NCBI GenBank assembly: GCA_022592435.1
Contig: JABYQS010000274.1
Coordinates: forward strand, 1-37,564
Origin: Cerioporus squamosus
Lineage: Eukaryota > Basidiomycota > Agaricomycetes > Polyporales > Polyporaceae
Direction: 5' to 3'
Length of the DNA stretch: 37,564 nucleotides
The position numbers and the translations under genes are program-made. The notes under the pieces were generated by a model. The model was not told the DNA's origin, ran no database searches, and worked only from the letters and a program-made list of their open reading frames with translations. This document shows, piece by piece, positions 24,155 to 35,321 of the stretch (position 1 is the first letter of the stretch; every line of letters begins with the position of its first letter).

Positions 24155-26255
24155 ATGCCCGACGCCTTCTTCGCCAGCTCCAAAAACCGCAAACGCAAGC
24201 GGTCTGCACCCCGCGATGCCGCCGGGCCCTCGACGTCCAAAGGCGCAGGGCGCGCAGCAGGAGGGAAGCCCACAGCGCGGAAGCAGCAGGCCTCCAAGTC
24301 CAAGACTGCTCCGAAGCGCACCGCAGACGAAGAGCTCTCCGATGCTACCCCGGACGACGACGACGCGAGGGGATTGACGACATGGACCTGCGGGCGCCGG
24401 ACGTCGACCCCGACGCGTACGAGAGCGCGGAGGAGGACGAGGACGAGACCCCAGCGCAGAAGCGGCTCCGGCTCGCTAAGCTCTACCTCCACAACGTGAA
24501 GCAGGCCTGTCACTCGGTGCGCACATCCCCTCTGAATCGCTCACTGTCTGTTTGCTTTACTTGTGCTCACTCGTCCGTATCCGTAGCGGACGGCGAGTTT
24601 GACGCGGCCGAGATTGACAGAGAGCTCATCTCTGCGAGGCTCAAGCAAGATGTGATGGAACACTCGGGGAAGGTGCACCTCTTCGTAGCGGACAAGGTCA
24701 GTCTCTCCTCGCTCCCATCCCGCGCGGACTCCACTCAGTCTCTCTTCCTTTTTCAGTACGACCTCCAACATGCCCCGTCAATACGCACAAAACGCGCACA
24801 CCGATTCTCCGTAACGGCAGCCGTCGCGTCCCCCGACGCCCGCTGGCTCTACACCTCCGGCAAGGAAGGCTCGATCGTCAAGTGGGACCTGCACACTGGC
24901 CGGCAGGCACACACCTTCCACAAGTCCCGCCCCGACAAGGGGAAGGGCAAGGGCAAAGGGAAGGGCAAGGACAACGCGGGCGAGCTGCAAGGCCACACAG
25001 ACGAAGTGTGGGCGCTGGCCGTCAGCCCGGACGGCAAGTACCTCGCCAGCGGCGGCAAGGACCGGCGTGTCGGCGTGTGGGACGTGGAGAAGAACGAGTG
25101 GGTGCGGGGCTTCGGGGGACACCGCGACTGCATATCTGTCAGTTCTTTCCCCTTTCCCTTTTCATTCCCTACCAGTTCGCCATCACACTGGGCCGCTGAC
25201 ACTCGCGTGCACAGGCCCTCGCGTTCCGAAAAGCGCAACCATCCCTACAAACCCCAACGCAGCTCTACTCCGGGTCGTACGACCGGTCGCTGAAGCTCTT
25301 CGACCTCTCCACGATGGGCTACGTCGAGACGCTCTTCGGCCACCAGGCCCCGGTGCTCTCCATCGACGCACTCAACGGGGAGACAGCGGTCAGCGCAGGG
25401 GGGCGCGACAAGACGGTGCGATACTGGAAGGTCCCAGAAGAGACGCAGCTGGTGTTCAGGGGCGGCGGCGGGAGCAAGTGGCAAGACGACCTTGAGGGGA
25501 TGGACGAGGACGAGGACGGAGGGGCACCGAAGGCGGAGGCGAAGTCGGAGAAGTTCGTGGAGGGCAGCATCGAGTGCGTCGCGATGATCGACGAGACGAT
25601 GTTCGTCAGCGGCGGGGACAGCGGGTATGCGTCTCCTAACTCTCCAGTTTTCGTCTCGCTCACCCCCTCCCGCAGATCCATCAGCCTCTGGTCGACACAG
25701 CGCAAGAAGCCCGTCTTCACCCAAGCGCTCGCGCACGGGATGGACCTCGCGCAGGTCGACGCCCCTCTCATCGAGACCGTCCGCAAGCCGCGCTGGATCA
25801 CCGCGCTGGGCAGCCTCCGCTACTCGGACCTCTTCGCCTCGGGCTCCTGGGACGGCGCGATCCGCCTCTGGAAGCTCGACGCCCGGCTCAGGTCGTTCGC
25901 CCTCGTCGGCACGTTCCCCGCGCCCGGCGTCGTCAACTCGCTGCAGTTCGTCACCCCGCCTGCGGACTCGGCGTTCTTGGCTGCTGCCGCGTGGGCGGCG
26001 CTGCCGCGCGGGGATGGAGAAGGGGAGGCGGACGCGCGGGCGGACGCGCGGGCGGACGCGCGGGCGGACGCGCGGGCGGACGCGCGGGCGGACGCGCGGG
26101 CGGACGCGCGTCGTGCGGCGGTCGCGGTGTCGGCCCCGACGACGTTGCTGGTTGCGGGTGTCGGGCACGAGCTCCGGGCAGGGCGGTGGATACACCAGAA
26201 AGGCTCTGGAGAGATGAATGGTGCAGCCGTGTTCGCGCTGCATCCTCGGACATGA
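24155..26255 (+). CDS. RRP9: U3 snoRNP WD-repeat protein Rrp9 (U3-55K)
   Basis: Rrp9 binds the U3 snoRNA box B/C and takes part in 18S pre-rRNA processing in the nucleolus. About 611 residues. The N-terminus is basic (KNRKRKRSAP) and likely nuclear. It is followed by an acidic stretch, the family segment EFDAAEIDRELISARLKQDV, then WD blades (GHTDEVWALAVSPDGKYLASGGKD, SGSYDRSLKLFDL, GHQAPVLSID, SGGDSGSISLW, FASGSWDGAIRLWKL). A lysine/glycine run is inserted in blade 1 and seven ADAR units near the end. Exons are 24155-24508, 24587-24696, 24757-25137, 25215-25624 and 25676-26255. One G is missing in the GGGG at 24369-24372; with it, all exons sum to whole codons. The 51-bp last intron is open in frame, so retention would not stop translation. 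Confidence 0.92.
26028..26111 (+). repeat. 12-bp minisatellite, 7 units, coding (ADAR)7
   Basis: Seven in-phase copies of GCGGACGCGCGG (the last ends in CGT) inside the last exon of RRP9, encoding Ala-Asp-Ala-Arg. The six full copies are identical, suggesting recent slippage or unequal exchange. Twelve is a multiple of three, so copy changes keep the frame. Confidence 0.95.
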
Positions 26256-26463
26256 CAACCGCAGTGTAGCCGTTACTTGTTGTCTATCTTGCACTACTGA
26301 GTCTGACGAATCACACAAAATCTATCTTGCACTCTACGGTGTGAATGAGACGTGCTCGACAAATGAGTGAGCGTCGTTCTGCGCGCTCAGATATAACGGA
26401 TGCGTCGAGTTGTCAAAGAGACCCGCGAACTATATAGTAAGACAACAGACCAGACCGGACACG

Positions 26464-28408
26464 CTACACGAAGCTCTCCTCGAGCTCGCGGTGTATCGAG
26501 AACGAGATCCGCCTCTGCGTCTTCGCCGCCCTCCGCCCGCCCGTCGTGCGCTGCTCCTGACACACAAACGTGTCCGGCGCGCCCTCCCACTCGTCGAGCA
26601 CGTCCAGCCGCCCCACCTCCCGCTCCTCCTCCCGGTCCGGCGGCCCAAACAGGTCCAGCGCGAGCTGCGTGTGGCTCACCCCGCGTACGTCGTCACGCAC
26701 CGCGGTTCACCAGTATCCGCGCCGCGAGGAACACCGCGTTCGGGATCGTCAGCCGCGGCCCCCCGCCGCCGTCCGCCGCCGCCGCGTCCGCGTACACGTC
26801 TGGTGGGTCCGCCGCCGGCAGGTCCGACGCGTCGTAGTCCGAGCCCGCGTTCGCGTCCGCGTCGTCCTTCGCCTTCGGCTTGTCCGCCTGGCGCGCCGCG
26901 AGCGGGTCGCCCTCTGCAGGCTCCGGCTCCGGCTCGGGCGCAGGTTCGGGTTCGGGCGCACGCTTCCCCTTCGCCGCGTTCGGGCTCTGCGCGGTCGTCG
27001 CGGCGACGTCGGGCTCGATCACCTTCATGCCCTCCTTCGCCTTCCACACCCACAGGTCGCGGCAGAACCACGCCTGCGTGCTGTCCAGACACGGCGCGTC
27101 GGGGTCGCGCTCGGGCACGTCCCCGTGGCTCGCGGTCGAGTTGAAGTAGTCCGTGCCGGCGCGGTACGCGATCCCTTCGTAGTACGACTGCGCGGGGTCG
27201 ACGACGTGCGTGCCGGACTCGCAGCAGAACACCTGGAAGGGCAGGTGCTGCGTGTACCGCTGTGCGCTCGTCGGGTCGCGCGGGGGCACGGAGGTCAGCG
27301 AGGACTCGGAGATGGCGGACGACTTGGATTGGCGGAACTGGTCGCCGTTGATGTCGCGTGTCCGCCAACTGCGACAGGGTCAGCGTGTATGCACGAACAT
27401 GGAGCAAAAGCGACGCACCGGTCGGAGAAAATGAAGAACCCGTTGTGTTCCGCCCAGTCCATGCCACAGACCATGGCCGCATCGTTCACGACGCTGACCT
27501 TGATCGTCTCGAGGATGTCGTTCGGGCACGTGAACCCCTTGAGCCAGATGACGCGGTCGAACTGGATGCCCCGACGCTCGCGCAGCTCATGAAGGGGCTC
27601 GAGGACGAGGTTCCGGGTGTACGCCTCTTCGAGCGGATAGTAGGCGGCGGAAGGGTCCTCGGTCATGCCCGGCACGCGACGTATCCGGAACGGCACGCCG
27701 AGCAGGGTGAGGACGGCCTCGCAGAGGTCGGTCAGGGTCTCGGTGGAGTCGGAGGAGTCGTAGTCGAGCATGGAGACGAAGATGTTCGAGGAGCCGAGGC
27801 GCTTGGCGAGCTGGACGATGACCGCGAGCTGGTCGACGAGGAAGTGGTCGGCGGAGTGGATGACCATGCCGACGTAGTAGAGCTTGTTCTGCCGCGCGAG
27901 GTCCTCGTACGCGTCCTCGTACTTGTTCTGCCCGAACGGGCGCGTGAGCGTCGGACAGAGTGCGGCGACCCAGCCGTTGAGCGTGAGGAGCTGCTCGATG
28001 GCGGACAGCACGGACTGCTCGTCCATGTGCGAGGTGTCGTGGCCGAGGATGCTGCTAACGTTGAGCGGACACAAGGTGCGAGACGCAGGACACTCACTAT
28101 GGCTTCTGGAACCGCTCCCAGTAGTCCTGCACACCGTCGTCGACCATGTCCTTGAAGAGGTCGGGCCGCTCGTCGCGGCCCATGCGGACCTGGAGGAACT
28201 GGTGCTTGCGCGCATCGAGCAGCTTGTCAGAGCGGAAGGCAAGGTCCAGCACGTTTCGTTTCCGGATCTCCTTGGGGTCGGCTGATTCGTAAAGCGAGGA
28301 GACGGAGGAGGCGTCGGAGGCAGGGGCGATGAGCAGTTTGAAGGCGAAAGCGAGGCCAGCGAGAATAAGCACGCGGACAACCGTCCGCCGTCGGATCACG
28401 AGAGCCAT
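26464..28408 (-). CDS. CMT1-like alpha-1,3-mannosyltransferase (GT69)
   Basis: A Golgi type II membrane glycosyltransferase; the family includes cryptococcal Cmt1 and Cap59, which act in mannan/capsule glycan synthesis using GDP-mannose. The N-terminus has a short cytosolic tail and one membrane helix ([18 protein letters not shown]). The catalytic part shows [61 protein letters not shown] and VVDP. A low-complexity Pro/Glu and Ala/Asp insert of about 70 residues precedes the last domain segment ([19 protein letters not shown]). Exons are 28408-28098, 28054-27419 and 27368-26464; the first intron is only 43 bp. One base is missing at about 26701 and another in the G run at 26679-26682; adding both gives 617 residues in frame. 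The exact acceptor is unknown. Confidence 0.88.
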
Positions 28409-28621
28409 GCGGGGCAGAGAGCGCAACCCGCGACGAGCGTCGAGGAGGGGTGGACCGGGAGCGAGGTGGAGGACAAGCTACACAAGCAGCGTCCTCCACA
28501 GGCGCCGACAGTACTCCCGATGCAGATCCCGGCGTCTAAAGTTCTGGCATGGCTCGGTTGCGCGGGTTCCGACGGCCAGCTCTTTTGCTCACCGTCCACA
28601 ACATCGAGCTCGTCGGCAGCC
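28409..28621. promoter_or_regulatory. Divergent promoter CMT1-like/MEF1
   Basis: 213 bases between two outward-facing start codons. No TATA box is evident. Co-regulation of a Golgi enzyme and mitochondrial EF-G1 is not implied by function. Confidence 0.5.
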
Positions 28622-31600
28622 ATGTTGCGCTCGGCCGCATTCCAGGCCTGTCTCCGCACCCGTCCAAACCCTCGACTTCCCTCCGTCCCTGCGCTCTCAT
28701 CTCGTCTCTGGTCTCTCTCTGCCCGCCGGAATGCTGCCACCGCTGCTGCTGTCAAGCCCACGGAGGGCTCGGAGGAGCCCGCACCGAAGGAGTACCCCAA
28801 GTACGACCTCACGGAAGACGACCTGAAGCGTCTTCGCTTCCAGAGGAACATCGGTGTCTCCGCCCACATCGACTCTGGCAAGACGACGTTGACGGAACGG
28901 ATTCTTTACTACACCGGGCGTATCAGCGCAATTCACGAGGTGCGCGCATACTCGTTTTGACTGTCGTTCTATCTGTGGACTGCTTGCTTGAGAGAACAAA
29001 ATCGACGCGTGTCTGTTGCACCAGATTATAGGTGGCGTATAGCGGCGAGCGTAGTCAACCTGCCGTCCAGCTATCATCCGAAAACGTCACGTGTTGGGCC
29101 ATAGGCAGCGTATAGGCGGTCGATAGGTTTCCTCCGTGCACCAACGCTTGCCTTTGTCCTTGCCTATCGCCTGGTGCAAAAGGGACATGCGCGTGCAGTG
29201 GTGAGCTCACGGCACTCTTCGTGAGCACGGCCTTAGCCTCTGCGAATCCGTGCTCTTCTCGTCCGCTTCCTCTCACCTGCACAAGAGACGCCTCGCGTTC
29301 GCTTCGGCCAGTCGATGCAATGACGGGCAGCTCGCCCGGTTTGCCCGGTGAAAGCTTTAGATGACATGTGCGAGCCTGTGGGCTACCCGTTGGCTGTGGA
29401 CAGATAGGCATGGATCTACCGCGACATCGGCCGGGTACAGGCCAGGCTTAGAAGAGTCCAGTGTTGCAGCAGATCCAAGCAGAAGACGAAAAAAAGTGTC
29501 GTGCCTGCAGCACAACCCCCGAAGCCACAAAACCTGCGAATTGCGGACGCGAGCCTAGTTGCGCGTAGAGCGTGAGCCTATGACACTCCGCGCGAGCACA
29601 GCCCTCGCCTCTGCGGATCCGCGCTCCTTTTATCTGCTTCGTCTCCCATGCGTCCACGGGCAACACTCACACTTGTACAGGTCCGCGGGCGTGACAACGT
29701 TGGCGCAAAAATGGACAGTATGGAACTCGAACGCGAGAAGGGTATCACCATCCAGAGCGCCGCGACCTTCTGCGACTGGGAAGCCACCATGCCGGCCACG
29801 GGCAACAAGGAGAAGTACGCCATCAACATCATCGACACACCCGGTATGCATAGCCCCCCTTCACTCGAGTAAGAACACGCCGCTGACTCTGCGCTTTCAG
29901 GCCACGTTGACTTTACGATAGAGGTAGAGCGCGCTCTTCGCGTCCTCGACGGTGCTATTCTCGTGCTCTGTGCCGTGGCAGGCGTGCAGAGTCAAACGAC
30001 AACGGTAGACAGGCAGATGCGGCGGTACAACGTCCCCCGGATATCTTTCATCAACAAGATGGATCGGTAATGGCCTCACCCCTCATGCAGCGCGACTAAA
30101 ACACTGACGCTCCTCGCAGTCCCGGTGCAAACCCCTGGCGTGTTATCAACCAGATTCGGCAGAAGCTCAAGATCGCCGCGGCGGCAGTCCAGGTTCCCAT
30201 CGGCGTCGAGGACGATCTACGCGGCGTCGTCGATCTCGTCCGTTGGAAGGCCATCTACAACCAGGGCGAGAAGGGTAACCAGGTAGTCGAGTCGGACGAG
30301 ATCCCCGCCGAGGCCCTCGAGCTCGCCAAGGAGAAGCGGCGCGAGCTCATTGAGCAGCTCGCCGAGGTCGACGACGAGATTGGCGAGCTCCTCATCATGG
30401 ACGAGGACCCGACCACGGCCCAGCTCGCGGACGCCATCCGTCGCGCGACCACCAGTCTCAAGTTCTCCCCCGTATTCCTCGGCTCCGCGATCAAGAACAC
30501 GGCTGTGCAGCCCCTCCTCGACGGTGTCTGCGCGTACCTTCCTCAGCCCGCCGAGCACAAGGTCACTGCCCACGACACCTCGCTCCCCGTCTCCGCTCCT
30601 CCCGTCGAACTCACTCCCGCGTCTGCCGCCCCTCTCGTCGCGCTCGCGTTCAAGCTTGAGGAGGGCCGCTTTGGTCAGCTGACGTACATGCGGGTCTACC
30701 AGGGCACGATGCGCAAGGGCCAGTTTATCTACCACGCGCGCACGGGCAAGAAGGTCAAGGTCCCGCGTCTCGTCCGCATGCACAGCAACGAGATGGAGGA
30801 CATCCAAGAAATCGGACCGGGCGAGATCTGCGCCATCTTCGGCATCGACTGCGCTTCTGGCGACACCTTCACCGACGGCTCGACGACCTTCTCCATGGTA
30901 CGGACCCGCGAACCTGACCACTGTGACCCGTGCTATACTCACGTCTCGTACAGACGTCCATGTTCGTTCCTGAACCGGTCATTTCCCTGGCCTTGAAGCC
31001 CGTCGGCCAAGAGACACCGAACTTCTCGCGCGCTCTCAACCGGTTCCAGAAGGAGGACCCGACGTTCCGCGTCCATATCGACAAGGAGAGCAAGGAGGTC
31101 AGTTTGTCCGCGTGCGCCGCCGGTTGCTGCGCGCTCACATAGCTCTCCAGACGATCATCTCCGGCATGGGTGAGCTCCACCTCGAGATCTACGTCGAGCG
31201 GATGAAGCGCGAGTACAACGTCGAGTGCACGACCGGCAAGCCGCGCGTCGCCTTCCGCGAGACGATCACCCAGCGCGCCGACTTCTTCTACACGCACAAG
31301 AAGCAGAGCGGCGGCGCCGGCCAGTACGCGCGCGTCATTGGCTTCGTCGAGCCGATGCAGATGGACGAGGAGACGGGCAAGGACACTGAGTTCGTCAACC
31401 AGGTCATGGGCGGCAACATCCCGTCCAACTACATCCCCGCCTGCGAGAAGGTGCCGCCGCATTTTTGCTACTTCTGCCTCCGTACTTCACACTGACGGAC
31501 GGGTTCGTGACAGGGCTTCTACGAGGCGCTGGAGAAAGGCTCCCTTTCCGGCAACCCGGTCTCTGGCGTTCGTCTGGTCCTGAACGACGGTCTCGCGCAC

Positions 31601-32092
31601 TCGGTCGATTCGTCCGAGCTGGCCTTCCGACTGGCCACCATCGGCGCGTTCCGCGAGATCTACGGCGCGGCGAAGCCCATCATCCTCGAGCCCATCATGA
31701 CCGTCGAGGTCGTCGCGCCCTCCGAGTTCCAAAGTACGTGTCCCCGTTCTCTTCCACCCTTAGTGCACTCCCTGACCTAGCCTCTTCCCTCTTCCGTCTT
31801 CCGCGCCTTTCTCCTGCACCCCTACAAACGCAATGCAGGCGCCGTCATCGGCGGGCTGAACCAGCGCCGCGGGACGATCGTGGACAGCGAGGTGCGCGAG
31901 GACGAGTTCACGGCGATCGCCGAGGTCGCGCTCAACGACATGTTCGGGTACTCGAGCCACCTGCGCGGCATCACGCAGGGCAAGGGCGAGTTCAGCATGG
32001 AGTACAAGACGCACCAGCCCGTCCTGCCCCAGGTCCAGGCCGAGCTCGAGGCCGCGTACAAGAAGTCGATCGGGCAGACCGTCAAAAAGTAG
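28622..32092 (+). CDS. MEF1: Mitochondrial elongation factor G1
   Basis: This GTPase drives tRNA/mRNA translocation on mitochondrial ribosomes. The 780 residues begin with an Arg/Ser/Ala-rich presequence of about 45 residues. GTP motifs are AHIDSGKT (residues 81-88), GITIQSAAT (switch 1), DTPGHVDF and NKMDR. Domains II-V follow with [16 protein letters not shown] and [40 protein letters not shown] is typical of mEF-G1 and separates it from EF-G2. Eight exons (28622-28939, 29681-29843, 29901-30066, 30120-30897, 30954-31097, 31151-31450, 31514-31733, 31839-32092) join without fault. Introns are 53-105 bp except the first, which is 741 bp and carries an internal direct repeat. The start is the first ATG of the open frame. 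Confidence 0.96.
29189..29280 (+). repeat. Direct repeat copy A in MEF1 intron 1
   Basis: 92 bases that align with 29561-29651 at roughly 75 % by eye; shared cores include CCTCTGCG, ATCCG and GAGCAC in the same order and spacing. Confidence 0.7.
29561..29651 (+). repeat. Direct repeat copy B in MEF1 intron 1
   Basis: Second diverged copy, ending 29 bases before the 3' splice site. The two copies start 372 bases apart. Confidence 0.7.
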
Positions 32093-32960
32093 ACCTATTC
32101 ACTAACTTACTCGCTTCCTCGCTCGCTCTGCATAGAACACTGCAGCACTCACATCACCACTCATGACCACCGCAACGCCGTCTTTAGCGTATACTTACAC
32201 ATCTATCTGTCGCTCATCGTGCACGCTCACAGGTTTACAGGATAACTGTTGTATAATTCCTCATAGTAATAATGCATCATAGAAACGCATCTCAATACCC
32301 GGGGGGACGTCTCCTGAGGGTTCGTCTCGGGGGTGGGATACGAGATGGGGAGCTTCACCGACGTGTATGTCGTGAACATGATATAGGTGTGGGATTGAAC
32401 TCAGTACTCGTACATGTGGCGCGTCATGGCTTTACCCAACCGTCATGGCTTTACCCAACCGTCACGGCCACATAGTGGCACCCCATCCTACAAAGCTATA
32501 TAGTAGCTCGGATGAGAGTGTGCGGAAAGTTCAGGAATATAGCGCCGTGGCGAGTCCTACGTCGACCACTCGCGAGGGAGGAACCCGGTCCCGCCGCTCG
32601 CTCCGCCAGCATGAACAACGCCATGATCTGCGCACTGAGTAGATGCGCTGACGCTTCGGGGCTGGCTGGACACTGCAGAGATCCGAAGCGACTCTTGAAA
32701 GTTCGAACCGGGCTTTTTTGTCCTCGTCATGATGATCACTTGGTACGCGGCGCAGCTCGCCTTGAAGTTCTGAAGTTACAAGTACTCAAGTACTCACGTG
32801 CTGCATGTCTCGCCGGGCTCTCAGCTGTCTATGATGTTCAAAATCCGCACGTCATAACGCCTCTGACTCGAAAGCGACTAACATGAGGTCGACGAAGGTA
32901 CATGTTGTCTCTAGCAAGCAGAGGACCTCATGATAGGCAAGTTGGCAGGTGCGAATGAGC
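32093..32960. other. Convergent intergenic region
   Basis: No gene seen. It holds the MEF1 3' UTR, a perfect 19-bp tandem duplication at 32423-32460, and the 3' flank of the kinase-like gene. A GTTCGAA at about 32700 resembles a tRNA T-loop, but no tRNA fold surrounds it. Confidence 0.5.
32423..32460 (+). repeat. 19-bp perfect tandem duplication
   Basis: GTCATGGCTTTACCCAACC occurs twice head to tail, followed by the first four bases of a third copy. Confidence 0.9.
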
Positions 32961-34088
32961 TCACGCTCGACGCAAATTAGACGCATCCTGCGTCTTTCGC
33001 AGGTTCCAACCCGGGGAAATACCTGCTGCAGCTCGTTGCCAGACGCGAGCCACCCAGTGGATGACACCAAGCATCTGGCGTGCTCTACGAGCGGTGGGTC
33101 TACAACGGCAGATCGTCGCGCACCCACGCTCGTTTCCGACGAGCCAACGTATATATCTACGCGCAACCCATGGTATGTGGCGGTCGTAGTAGATCAGCTG
33201 AGCCGTCAATTCTGTGAGTTCGAGGATGTGAATGACCGCGGATCTGAGTGAACTCACTCGGGTCACGGTATCGAAGAGGATGCCCGTACAGTATACATCC
33301 CAGGAGTATGGGTCGAAGCGTGTCATGCCAAGTGGAGGCCTGCAATTGGTCTCGGGCAGGTCTATGGCGTGCTGATAACCCGGGCCACTCTCAAGGCGCT
33401 TGGACCTATCGAAGTCGATGATGTAGACCTTGCCTGCCTCTACGTCTTTGTGAAATGCGACGTGCTTCTCGGTTGCAATGATTACCTGGCCGTCGTACAT
33501 ATCCTGGGCCCGACATGCACGTTAACGAGGATTGTGAACAATAGAAGTCACTGGCCTCTCACCAAATGAGCGATACGCAGCTCGTGCAAGAACTCGATGC
33601 CCTTTGCAGCGCGTCTCGTAAGCTTCCGAGTACTATGCAGGCTATGGGCACGTGCGCCACTCACTTCTATGGTTTGGCGAAAGAAGTCCAACAGCGGCAA
33701 CAGTCCCCATTTGCGGCATGAAGGTTCGCCCAGTATTGTTTCGAGGCATGGCATGATTAAGAAGGATTGCTCGGACTCGGTATGGATGACTTCGCAGGGT
33801 AGCGTGTGGTTGCGAGAAGCAGGTCCAAGTCGGTGAAGTTGCGCGTAAATGTCCGCTTCCTCACTGTCAGGGGGAATGACTTTGACCGCGTACGGTGGCG
33901 TCCACCCGTCGCGGGCCGTCCGCCATGCACAGAACTAGTAAATCATACATCAGAGGCAGAAGATCGAACGATGAGGATTCACTGACCGGTTTGAGAGGGA
34001 ATTCGAGTTTGATCCCTCTGCTCTTGAGTTCCGGATGTTGGCAGAGCCACTCCGGTGGGGTGAGGAAATCACGGCCCTCATTGGACAT
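32961..34088 (-). CDS. Fungal protein-kinase-like protein with altered catalytic motifs
   Basis: A 297-residue kinase-fold protein of a type I know from Agaricomycete genomes, without assigned function. The ATP lysine is Lys52 (YAVKVIPP). The hinge follows LIMPCLE, and the catalytic loop is HLDMYDGQ: Asp138 is kept, but the Asn position is Gln143. The metal motif is DFD (167-169) instead of DFG. A DLPET and FDPYSWDVYCTG stretch and a C-terminal ERGCATICRCRPTA segment with a Trp/Val-rich helix end the protein. Five exons (34088-33987, 33934-33665, 33601-33563, 33503-33258, 33197-32961) join in phase, so the gene is intact. The fourth intron uses the acceptor that gives 60 bp; the nearer CAG breaks the frame. 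It may be a pseudokinase. Confidence 0.75.
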
Positions 34089-34592
34089 GTTCCAGCCAAG
34101 CTATAGCCTTGATATCCAACGTTAACAGGGAAGGTGAGAGGTCTAGAGTTACTAACTCAGTTAGCGCACTGGACAACCTGCAACAGCCGCCACGTGGGCG
34201 CTGTACTGAACCATATGTGCACACGTGTACACCCGAGTGACCGTGGATTCGACGAGGATACTTATCTGCAATCGGCGGACGCTCAAATCCCAGGCCCAAA
34301 AAAGACCCAAACACACGAATGCGGACAAAGCAAGGAGTTCCTCCGACTCGACAACAAATACGAGCTTCTGCGCATCGATATCCTCTCTGCGGACTTTCAT
34401 CGATCATCCCCCAGAGTCTAGTCACCCCCGACCCTCGACGTCGACTCGCTGTGCACATTCAATTCGACGTCACTGCAAGTGAAGCTCTCGAGAGGCAAAG
34501 GTTCTTGGGTATGTCGTCTACCTTAGTAACTGAACAGTCCGCCCTTCGGAGGAGTCTGACGTCTGACCCTCAGTCGCAGACACAGTGACAAG
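34089..34592. other. Divergent intergenic region
   Basis: 504 bases between two outward-facing starts, likely containing both promoters. No coding feature; an E-box-like CACGTG lies in a near-palindrome around 34215-34230. Confidence 0.45.
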
Positions 34593-35075
34593 ATGGCCAC
34601 TCCCGCAGAGTGGGCAGCTCAGGCTGAGGCAAACATTCAGCAGGTCGTCCGCGTCGTGACATACGCGTTGGAAGACCTCGCGAGTCTCGGGGATGAGTGG
34701 TTCGTGCATGATGAAGCAGTGCTCGAGCACCGCATCAAGCGCGGAAGTGAGGAGTTCTTGTTCACCAAGATCCACTTTTCCAACCGAGTGCCACCCTACA
34801 TTGGCTTCCAGTTGTCCATCCCACAGCGAGTCGCACAGGACATTACGATGACACCGTTCAATCTTTGGGTCTGTGATCCCGACCCGAACACAGCGAGGAA
34901 CAGGCGAGCGACCATAGGAGCGCTGGAACGCCTCAGAGACACACGTAACCTGCAGGCAGTCCAGGTCAGTGCCGCTGACAACAAGTATGCATGAGAAGTG
35001 CGTTCATCACCCATATCGTAAGGTATTACATTCCTCACATCGCTCTTCAGGATAATCACGTCGGAAACGCCATGA
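34593..35075 (+). CDS. Small hypothetical protein
   Basis: A 133- to 140-residue protein of unknown family. The ATG at 34593 has a good context (ACAAGATGGCC). The chain looks like a folded domain: an amphipathic Ala/Glu helix at 5-35, then alternating strands (FLFTKIHFSN, IGFQLSIPQ, PFNLWVCDP) and a charged C-terminal helix. It has no signal peptide or membrane segment. Read straight through, it stops at 34992-34994. A GTATGC..TTCAG intron (34985-35050) would instead add IITSETP and stop at 35073-35075, which I slightly prefer because the branch and acceptor are good. The opposite strand is also open but has no features. Confidence 0.5.
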
Positions 35076-35321
35076 TTCCCTCTCCCTGTACGAACGCACC
35101 TCCAGACATCACGAACCGATTACGTGTGGATTCCTAGGTTACCCTATCCACCACCTCCTTCTGCCCTCCTTCGCAAGTCTCTCACGTATGCATGTCGACA
35201 AATTCGTGCCACGGACCGCAACTAGCGCCTATAAGATCTGGAGAGAGCAGTAAATATACAACAATATATGCGTTGTGACCTTCTACGTGAAGCCGTTCCT
35301 GATGTCCCATTCCCAATGACA

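Larger units (their letters stand above)
28940..29680 (+). other. Unusually long first intron of MEF1 (741 bp)
   Basis: Bounded by GAG|GTGCGC and TTGTACAG|GTCC between two conserved parts of the GTPase domain, so the ends are fixed by the protein. It is ten times longer than most introns here and holds two diverged direct copies of a 92-bp unit. No gene is recognised inside. Confidence 0.8.

Noticed and set aside
25245..26318. 357-codon minus-strand frame with PPAR-like repeats
   Set aside because: Antisense of RRP9 blades and of the ADAR minisatellite; no family features.
32685..32725. tRNA-like T-loop (GTTCGAA) followed by a T run
   Set aside because: No acceptor stem, D-arm or anticodon arm can be paired around it.
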